In this document: piece by piece, positions 59,377-64,000 of the stretch
How the letters are laid out: each line of letters begins with the position of its first letter
Position numbering within the stretch: the stretch's first letter is position 1
NCBI GenBank assembly: GCA_937892115.1
Contig: CALAUI010000013.1
Span: 20,641 to 84,640, forward strand
Reading direction: 5' to 3'
DNA length: 64,000 bases
Source of the DNA: an uncultured Clostridia bacterium
GTDB taxonomy: Bacteria; Bacillota; Clostridia; Oscillospirales; Acutalibacteraceae
Notes under the pieces: model-generated
Seen by the model: only the letters and a program-made list of their open reading frames with translations
Database searches by the model: none
What the model was told of the DNA's origin: nothing
Program-made: the position numbers and the translations under genes

Positions 59377-59612
59377 CCGATGCAGTGAAAAGCAAGGGCA
59401 CATAACCGTACCCTTCCGCATCTCTCCATTTTGCCCAAGAGATTTTTTGCGTCTCAAAACGGTAAGCATTCCGACTTGACTTTCTTATAAGAAAGAGTTA
59501 CGGTAATGGCTGTTGCCGCGGATTTTCACCGCAATTTCCTTACCCCCGGGCAGTACCGTCACGCAGTATGCCCGACTCCCCGGTTACGGGGTGCTTTGAG
59601 TTATATATTTTA
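59350..59612 (-). promoter_or_regulatory. cobalamin riboswitch with terminator
   Basis: Read on the minus strand: the aptamer (about 59547 to 59461) is closed by GGTAAG/CTTACC, contains the invariant core GGTGAAAATCC (rc of 59520-59530) then CGCGGCAACAGCC, and ends in a B12-box-like AAGTCGGAATGCTTACC (rc of 59461-59477). An expression platform follows, with a terminator at 59376-59350. A GGGGAGTCGGGC hairpin lies 5' of it. Cobalamin binding should turn the S-component gene off. It covers most of the 59305-59707 gap; the rest holds the two divergent promoters. Confidence 0.8.
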
Positions 59613-59617
59613 CGGGC

Positions 59618-59646
59618 ATTATACCCGATTTTACATTTTCAGTCAA
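59618..59646 (-). promoter_or_regulatory. sigma-A promoter of the cobalamin riboswitch
   Basis: On the minus strand TTGACT and TATAAT are separated by 17 bases. Confidence 0.85.
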
Positions 59647-59654
59647 GTAATGTA

Positions 59655-59682
59655 TTTACAAACGCCGTCAATGTGATATACT
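59655..59682 (+). promoter_or_regulatory. sigma-A promoter of the GH43-FliB operon
   Basis: TTTACA and TATACT with a 16-base spacer, 25 bases before the ATG at 59708. It is only 8 bases from the divergent -35 element. Confidence 0.65.
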
Positions 59683-59707
59683 GGAGAAAAACAAACCGGG
59701 GTGGATT

Positions 59708-60550
59708 ATGAACTGTAACGAAATAAACATCCGTGATCCGTTTATTCTCAAGGAAAACGGTAAATTCTATCTTTACGGCACAAGAGCCGCCGGCTTCGGA
59801 GTAAACGTTCACGGCGTTGATGTTTACGTGTCAGAAAATCTTATCGACTGGAACGAAAAGACAGAGTGCCTTGATTCTGTACGGTACGGTCTTGACAGAG
59901 GAGTCAACTGGGCTCCCGAAGTACATAAATATAAAGACAGATTTTATATGTTCATTACCTTTACCAAGGAAAACGACCTGAGAGGCACGTATATTCTTTC
60001 CTCAGACAGACCGGAGGGACCGTTCGCGCCCCACAGTAAGGGTGCGGTCACTCCCTTTGAATGGGAATGTCTTGACGGAACTTTCTATGTGGAGGACGGC
60101 GTTCCCTACCTTGTATTCTGCCGCGAACATACCAGAATAATCGACGGCACGGTGTGTTACGTTCGTCTGAGCGACGACCTTACCAAAGCGGTGGGCGAGC
60201 CGGTCACTCTGTTTTCGGCATCAAGCCCCGCCTGGGCAGATAAAAAGCCCGCCGGTGAGCACTACGTGACCGACGGTCCGTTTATGTATAAATCCGTCAG
60301 CGGAAAGCTGTTTATGATATGGTCAACGTTCATAAAGGATAATTACGCCGAGTGTATCGTCAGCTTTGATTCCGGCTCAATCAAAGGGGATTTCCGCCAC
60401 CTTGACCCGATTACGGCAGAGGACGGCGGTCACGGTATGCTCTTCAGAGACGACAAGCTTTATTTTACATATCACTCACCCAATAAATCCGGAGACGAAA
60501 GAGTCCGTATTGTTGAGGTGACCGACAACGGAGATACCATCAAGATATGA
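59708..60550 (+). CDS. GH43-like glycoside hydrolase
   Basis: A 280-residue single-domain five-bladed propeller of the GH43 type, without signal peptide. The general base is in NIRDPFIL (Asp9 or 10), the pKa-modulating Asp in ECLDGTFYVED, and the acid region reads VTDGPFMYKS, with Asp where most GH43 enzymes have Glu. The DGGHGM motif supplies the metal-site histidine. GH43 members act on arabinose- or xylose-containing glycans. The variant acid residue is known in some subfamilies. A GGGGTGG ribosome site precedes the ATG. The stop overlaps the next ATG. Confidence 0.88.
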   Translation: MNCNEINIRDPFILKENGKFYLYGTRAAGFGVNVHGVDVYVSENLIDWNEKTECLDSVRYGLDRGVNWAPEVHKYKDRFYMFITFTKENDLRGTYILSSDRPEGPFAPHSKGAVTPFEWECLDGTFYVEDGVPYLVFCREHTRIIDGTVCYVRLSDDLTKAVGEPVTLFSASSPAWADKKPAGEHYVTDGPFMYKSVSGKLFMIWSTFIKDNYAECIVSFDSGSIKGDFRHLDPITAEDGGHGMLFRDDKLYFTYHSPNKSGDERVRIVEVTDNGDTIKI

Positions 60551-61464
60551 AACTGATTGCTCCCGATTATTTTATGCATTTTCAATGCTCCGCCGACAGA
60601 TGCAATCACACCTGCTGTAAGGGCTGGGAAATCGACATTGACGATGACACACTGAGAAAATACAAATACATCGGCGGCTCGCTCGGCAAAAAGCTCCGCG
60701 AGAACGTGGATTTTGAAAACGGTTGTTTCCGTATGCTCGAAGGAGACCGCTGCCCTTTCCTTGACGAAAACGGTCTGTGCGAAATCATTACCGAAAAGGG
60801 AGAATACGTTCTGTGCGATATATGTGCGGATCATCCCCGATTCAGAAATTTCTTTGACACAAGGACGGAAATCGGTCTGGGGCTCTGCTGTGAATCCGCC
60901 GCAAAGCTGATTATAGAAAACCCCGACAAAGTGCGTCTTGTCACCCTCGAGGATGACGAATATGAAGAGGAAGCCACCCCCGAGGAAAAGCAGACGCTTG
61001 AATTCCGTGACGGAGCCGTTGATATCCTTCAGCGCAGTATGCTTCAGCCCGAAATCAGAATCGCGGAATTTCTTGATTATGCCGACTCCTCCCTTCCCGA
61101 AAAGTCCCCGAAGGAATGGGCAGATATATTCAGAGCGCTTGAACGCCTTGACCGAAGCTGGGACAAGTATCTTGACCTGCTTTCCGAGGCGGATAAGCTC
61201 TCTTTGCATGACGGTATGGAATTTCAGCAGCTTGCGGTATATTTCGCATACAGACACCTGCCCCAAAGCTTTGAGGACGATATGACATCCGCACACGCCG
61301 CATTCACCGCATTGAGTGTCTATATCATCAGTACCATATACGGTATGACGGGAAGCGGTGATATTGAGGTGTTAGAGGATATTGCAAGGATGTATTCGGG
61401 CGAAATTGAGTATTCGCAGGATAACCTTGATTTTATCAATTACTATCTGAATAAACAAATATGA
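60547..61464 (+). CDS. FliB-like protein (flagellin lysine-N-methylase family)
   Basis: A 305-residue protein of the FliB family: KLIAPDYFMHFQCSADRCNHTCCKGWEIDID at its start, then DRCPFLDENGLCEI and LCDICADHPRF. The eight-odd cysteines in C-x4-C-x2-C-x3-CC and C-x5-C arrangements suggest a metal or Fe-S cluster. In Salmonella FliB methylates flagellin lysines, but most Clostridia homologues sit apart from flagellar genes, and none is visible here. The ATG overlaps the stop of the GH43 gene (ATGA). Confidence 0.85.
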   Translation: MKLIAPDYFMHFQCSADRCNHTCCKGWEIDIDDDTLRKYKYIGGSLGKKLRENVDFENGCFRMLEGDRCPFLDENGLCEIITEKGEYVLCDICADHPRFRNFFDTRTEIGLGLCCESAAKLIIENPDKVRLVTLEDDEYEEEATPEEKQTLEFRDGAVDILQRSMLQPEIRIAEFLDYADSSLPEKSPKEWADIFRALERLDRSWDKYLDLLSEADKLSLHDGMEFQQLAVYFAYRHLPQSFEDDMTSAHAAFTALSVYIISTIYGMTGSGDIEVLEDIARMYSGEIEYSQDNLDFINYYLNKQI

Positions 61465-61497
61465 ACCTGAAGTCATAAGACCTCAGGTCCTTTTTTT
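61465..61497. terminator. bidirectional terminator
   Basis: An ACCTGA...TCAGGT hairpin with a T7 run on the plus strand lies between the convergent FliB-like and YdcF-like genes. Confidence 0.8.
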
Positions 61498-62146
61498 ACT
61501 GAAACTGTGCCGCCGCTTCCGGATTTTCAAGCCGATACTCCTGAATCGTTTCCGGCTCCGGGCGAAGTATGGTATAGACAAAGTCTTTTATGCGGGCAAG
61601 AAATTCGCGGCGGCTGTCTTCTGTATCCGTATCACCGGAAACACATACTACACCGTCTGCCTTGATGCCCATAAGACGCGCATCGTAAACACTGCGGTAA
61701 AGGTGATATCTCTGGGTAACCACAAGGGCTTTTTCAACCTCAAAATCCCTTTCCGCTCTGTACATGCTTTCATAGGTGGAATATCCCTCGGGGTCAATCA
61801 TGACCGCCACGGGAGGAACGCCGCGGCTGATAGCGTAATCCCTCATAACGGAAACCTCGTCATAATATTCGTCATCACGGTCACCCGTCATCAGGATTCT
61901 GTATGCAGCTCCCTTTTCGTAAAGCTCAACTGCTCTGTCAAGACGGGCTTTAAGCATACCGCTCGGAGTATCGCCGATAACGGAACAGCCCGGCACGATT
62001 ATACAGTCGTATCCTTCCCCCGCTTCATCAAAATCAATGATATGATATGCACCGTATCCTATTACAACCGCGTTGATAATAAAGGGAATGAGGATTACGG
62101 TTATGATAAGGGAAAATACGGCTTTGATTATCTTTCCGATTATCAT
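61496..62146 (-). CDS. YdcF/SanA-family (DUF218) envelope protein
   Basis: A 216-residue protein with an N-terminal membrane helix (about 5-28) and a DUF218/YdcF domain: IIVPGCSVIGDTPSGMLKARLDRAVELYEKG, ILMTGDRD, EGYSTYESMYRAERDF, VVTQRYHLYRSVYDARLMGI. This family includes SanA, which guards the envelope barrier; the biochemical reaction is uncertain. The ATG overlaps the stop of the upstream small-protein gene (ATGA). Confidence 0.88.
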   Translation of the reverse strand: MIIGKIIKAVFSLIITVILIPFIINAVVIGYGAYHIIDFDEAGEGYDCIIVPGCSVIGDTPSGMLKARLDRAVELYEKGAAYRILMTGDRDDEYYDEVSVMRDYAISRGVPPVAVMIDPEGYSTYESMYRAERDFEVEKALVVTQRYHLYRSVYDARLMGIKADGVVCVSGDTDTEDSRREFLARIKDFVYTILRPEPETIQEYRLENPEAAAQFQ

Positions 62147-62472
62147 TCCGCAAGAGCGTTAAGCAGAGCAAGTGCTCTCTGACAGCCGTCACAACCGCAG
62201 TATTTTGCACCGTTTTTCTTTGCTTTGACTGTATCTTCAAGGATTGATTTTGCGGCTTCCTCGCCGAATTTTTCTTTACAGTAATCACTGCCTGCAAATG
62301 CAATCGCCTCGTCAATGGAAGCGATACCGTCGGTAAGGGCAACGGCAAGCGTGCCGGCGGTCATATCGTCGGGAGAAGCAAGGAATTTTTCCGTTGCTTC
62401 CTTAACCTCGGGGCAAACGTATACTTTAAGCAGATCCTGAGCGAGCTTTATGGTTTCATTATCGATTTTCAT
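62143..62472 (-). CDS. small cysteine-motif protein, function unknown
   Basis: A 109-residue helical protein. A central block (IASIDEAIAFAGSDYCKEKFGEEAAKSI) and a terminal cluster GAKYCGCDGCQRALALL place four cysteines where metal or redox chemistry is possible. Similar short proteins with an AKYCDCPAC ending are common in gut Clostridia and are sometimes mislabelled Hsp90-like; I know of no tested role. It lies in an operon between the monooxygenase-like and YdcF-like genes. Confidence 0.75.
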   Translation of the reverse strand: MKIDNETIKLAQDLLKVYVCPEVKEATEKFLASPDDMTAGTLAVALTDGIASIDEAIAFAGSDYCKEKFGEEAAKSILEDTVKAKKNGAKYCGCDGCQRALALLNALAE

Positions 62473-62483
62473 ATTATCTCTCC

Positions 62484-62759
62484 TTATTTTATAACGGTTT
62501 TGACGTCGTATTTTTCTTTGAGTTCCATCAGCTTTGACATATGGGGCTGAAATTTATGAGCGGTGAGAGCTTCCTCATTTTCCCACTCCTCAATAAGAAG
62601 CAGTGAGGTATCGTCAAAAGCAGGGAAATAGTATTTATAGCTTCCGCACCCTTTTTCGTTTTCACATTTTTCACCGATACCGTTTTCAACAATACCTGCG
62701 TAAAATGCATCTCTGTTTTCCTTTGTACCGCAAAGGTAAGTAACAATAAGCGTCTTCAT
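62484..62759 (-). CDS. antibiotic biosynthesis monooxygenase-domain (ABM) protein
   Basis: A 91-residue dimeric alpha/beta-barrel-type ABM protein; CLGTKENRDAFYA-like start, CGSYKYYFPAFDDTSLLLIEEWENEEALTAHKFQPHMSKL matches the YgiN/ABM pattern with W-x-x-x-x-A-L-x-x-H. Family members act as quinol or other monooxygenases or as heme-handling proteins; a stress role is usual. The start at 62759 has an AAGGGGCGG ribosome site; the longer frame is unlikely. It starts a three-gene operon. Confidence 0.85.
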   Translation of the reverse strand: MKTLIVTYLCGTKENRDAFYAGIVENGIGEKCENEKGCGSYKYYFPAFDDTSLLLIEEWENEEALTAHKFQPHMSKLMELKEKYDVKTVIK

Positions 62760-62861
62760 TTTTACCGCCCCTTTACTGTTTGATTGTTTTATTATTATAG
62801 CAGATTTATAATCACAATTCAATAAGGCATTTATGCCGTTATGTGCCGAAAAATGAAAATC

Positions 62862-62891
62862 TTGACAAATCTATACTATATATGGTATAAT
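62862..62891 (+). promoter_or_regulatory. strong sigma-A promoter of the candidate RNA
   Basis: A perfect TTGACA and a perfect TATAAT separated by 18 bases give a start near 62898, about 275 bases before the YqeG gene. Confidence 0.85.
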
Positions 62892-62897
62892 TCATTT

Positions 62898-63150
62898 TCG
62901 TAATAGTGGTATCTGCGTCATTTTGCGGATACGGGGTATATTTCATCACCTGTGCAGGGTGATGGCGAGGTAATTGAGGAACTTTTCATATTTTTTATGA
63001 AAAGATGCAACAAAAACGTGTTCAGTAAACACTGATATACGAAAGACGGTATTTCACACTCACTGAGAAGGGATATCTCAAATGCAGAGTTAGCTGGTCT
63101 GCCGGGAGTGAAATCAGACTTACGTAGAATTTAGGATGCTCACAAAATAA
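62898..63150 (+). ncRNA. candidate structured non-coding RNA or long leader
   Basis: The 277 bases between the promoter and the YqeG ATG contain no gene but at least six strong hairpins: 62909-62932 (GTATCTGC/GCGGATAC), 62944-62964 (CATCACC/GGTGATG), 62982-63004 (CTTTTCATA/TATGAAAAG), 63018-63032 (GTGTT/AACAC), and a domain closed by TTTCACACTC and GAGTGAAA (63052-63113) that encloses GAGA/TCTC and GCAGA/TCTGC hairpins. No intrinsic terminator is evident before the gene. It could be a riboswitch-like leader, or a free RNA such as a raiA-type or 6S-like RNA; I cannot assign it. Confidence 0.55.
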
Positions 63151-63174
63151 TGCAGAAAGGCACAGGAGAGATTT

Positions 63175-63690
63175 ATGTTATTCAATAAAACATTCGGCTG
63201 TCCGGACCACAGCTTTGAGAAGCTGACGGACATTAAGCCCTCTGATATAACGGAAATGGGTGCAGAAGCAATCGCACTTGATCTTGACAGAACAGCAACT
63301 TATTTTGCTTCATACTACGTTCATCAGGAAGCAAAAGAGTGGGTCAAGATGATGCAGGATGCAGGCATTCCCGTAATGATAGTATCAAACACGGTCAAAT
63401 CAAGAGCAAAGCTTCTTTCTTTGCAGATGGGTAATATTCCCTGCTACGCGCCCGCATTCAAGCCCGGCACAAAGGGTCTTGACGCGGCGGCAGAGATACT
63501 TGATACGCCCGTTGAAAAGATAGCAATGATAGGCGATAAGCTTGAAAGTGACATACTTGCAGCCAATAAAACAGGTTCGGTCGCGGTCAAGGTTGATCCT
63601 CTTCTCAGAGATAACTTTGCGGACAAATTCAGACAGACTCTTCCCAGAGTCGCCGCGGCAGCTCTTGCGATTTCAATCATCCACAGATAA
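63175..63690 (+). CDS. YqeG-family HAD phosphatase
   Basis: A 171-residue HAD-IIIA protein. Motif I is ALDLDRTATY (D-x-D-x-T), motif II VSNTVKSR, lysine in FKPGTKG, motif III MIGDKLESDI. YqeG-type proteins include phosphatidylglycerophosphatases (GEP4/PgpP relatives) and are otherwise uncharacterised in Firmicutes. An AGGAGA ribosome site precedes the ATG. In Bacillus yqeG precedes yqeH/aroD; here only the repeat region follows. Confidence 0.88.
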   Translation: MLFNKTFGCPDHSFEKLTDIKPSDITEMGAEAIALDLDRTATYFASYYVHQEAKEWVKMMQDAGIPVMIVSNTVKSRAKLLSLQMGNIPCYAPAFKPGTKGLDAAAEILDTPVEKIAMIGDKLESDILAANKTGSVAVKVDPLLRDNFADKFRQTLPRVAAAALAISIIHR

Positions 63691-63760
63691 AAATACGGCA
63701 GGCCTTCGGTGCGTGCCCATAAGGATGTTTTTTGAACTTTTGTCGGAACGCGCCGAAAAC

Positions 63761-63945
63761 GAAATAAATCCCTTTCGGGATTTGTGAAATATCCTTCGGA
63801 TGTGAAATACGCCTTAGGCGTGTGAAATGCTCTGAGGAGCGTAATAGGGATTTATTTCATTTCACATTCGAGTGCAACGAAAATATTTCACAATTTGCGT
63901 GAGCAAATTATTTCACATTCGCCGCAAGGCAAATATTTCACTATC
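63761..63945. repeat. array of short hairpins separated by GTGAAAT/ATTTCAC
   Basis: Six short stem-loops of different sequence (including ATCCTTCGGAT, CGCCTTAGGCG, GCTCTGAGGAGC, AATTTGCGTGAGCAAATT and GCCGCAAGGC) are joined by a constant GTGAAAT on the left half and ATTTCAC on the right half. The left half opens with GAAATAAATCCC (63761-63772) and is mirrored by GGGATTTATTTC (63847-63858). The whole can fold into a large branched cruciform. No coding frame fits. It fills most of the 63691-64000 gap; the remaining ~55 bases show an AT-rich palindrome (GGAAATTATATATAATTTCC). Confidence 0.8.
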
Positions 63946-64000
63946 CGGAAATTATATATAATTTCCCTGCTTGCTATGGTATGAGACAAAGATACCCGCT

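Noticed and set aside
60472..61296. Minus-strand open frame of 274 codons opposite the FliB-like gene
   Set aside because: The plus-strand frame carries the conserved cysteine motifs; the reverse frame has none and no ribosome site.
62898..63150. TPP, SAM, lysine or glmS riboswitch
   Set aside because: None of their core motifs could be found in the sequence; only the general hairpin layout is supported.
63761..63945. CRISPR array
   Set aside because: Variable parts are palindromic stem-loops of uneven length, the 7-base spacers flip orientation, and no cas gene is near.

Overview
The window looks like chromosome of an anaerobic, low-to-mid GC Firmicute of the gut type (Clostridia, probably Oscillospirales/Ruminococcaceae-like). 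This rests on the Bacillus-like order of the yabM-N-O/divIC/yabR housekeeping block, strong AGGAGG-type ribosome sites, sigma-A promoters, a T-box, oxygen-sensitive enzymes (indolepyruvate:ferredoxin oxidoreductase, a class I fumarase subunit, radical-SAM HemZ) and many secreted or glycan-directed hydrolases. No tRNA, rRNA, CRISPR array, insertion sequence or phage gene was seen.

Left part (1-24.4 kb) is an envelope/secretome region: phosphoesterases, an alpha/beta hydrolase, sn-glycerol-1-phosphate dehydrogenase, a domain-swapped GH3 glucosidase, a BspA-type leucine-rich-repeat protein, a ceramidase-like enzyme, a PepSY-like protein, an LCAT-like lipase, an operon pairing a beta-propeller protein with an unfamiliar membrane protein and two phosphoesterases, a 1335-residue GLUG-repeat protein, a CotH-like kinase and a phosphohexomutase. 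Many share near-identical signal peptides and several end in an aromatic, amphipathic tail instead of an LPXTG motif.

Middle part (24.4-41.6 kb) has a NifU-like/GH38 alpha-mannosidase/phosphohexomutase operon, a DMT exporter, Mrp-SerRS, a GtrA/GPH transporter/GH29 fucosidase/NAD(P)HX-repair operon, an Lrp regulator, a lipid kinase/zinc-ribbon/phosphoesterase operon, an rRNA methyltransferase, HPF and an orphan fumarase alpha subunit.

41.6-52.6 kb is a minus-strand housekeeping block: S1 protein, DivIC, RqcP, HU, MazG, MOP flippase, HemZ, MBL hydrolase, Dtd, RelA/SpoT, RecJ. It resembles the Bacillus spoVT-yabR region but lacks yabP and yabQ.

52.7-58.7 kb is the most notable system: a sigma-A promoter and T-box leader ahead of an acyl/aryl-CoA ligase, IorA, IorB, a PaaK-type phenylacetate-CoA ligase and a double-ACT protein. 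A T-box turns genes on when a tRNA is uncharged, so this operon is best read as a starvation-induced route that activates aryl acids and reductively carboxylates them to aromatic 2-oxo acids.

The right end (58.7-64 kb) has a cobalamin-riboswitch-controlled ECF S component, a GH43/FliB-like pair, a small stress-type operon, a highly structured candidate RNA ahead of a YqeG phosphatase, and a dense array of small hairpins separated by GTGAAA/TTTCAC.
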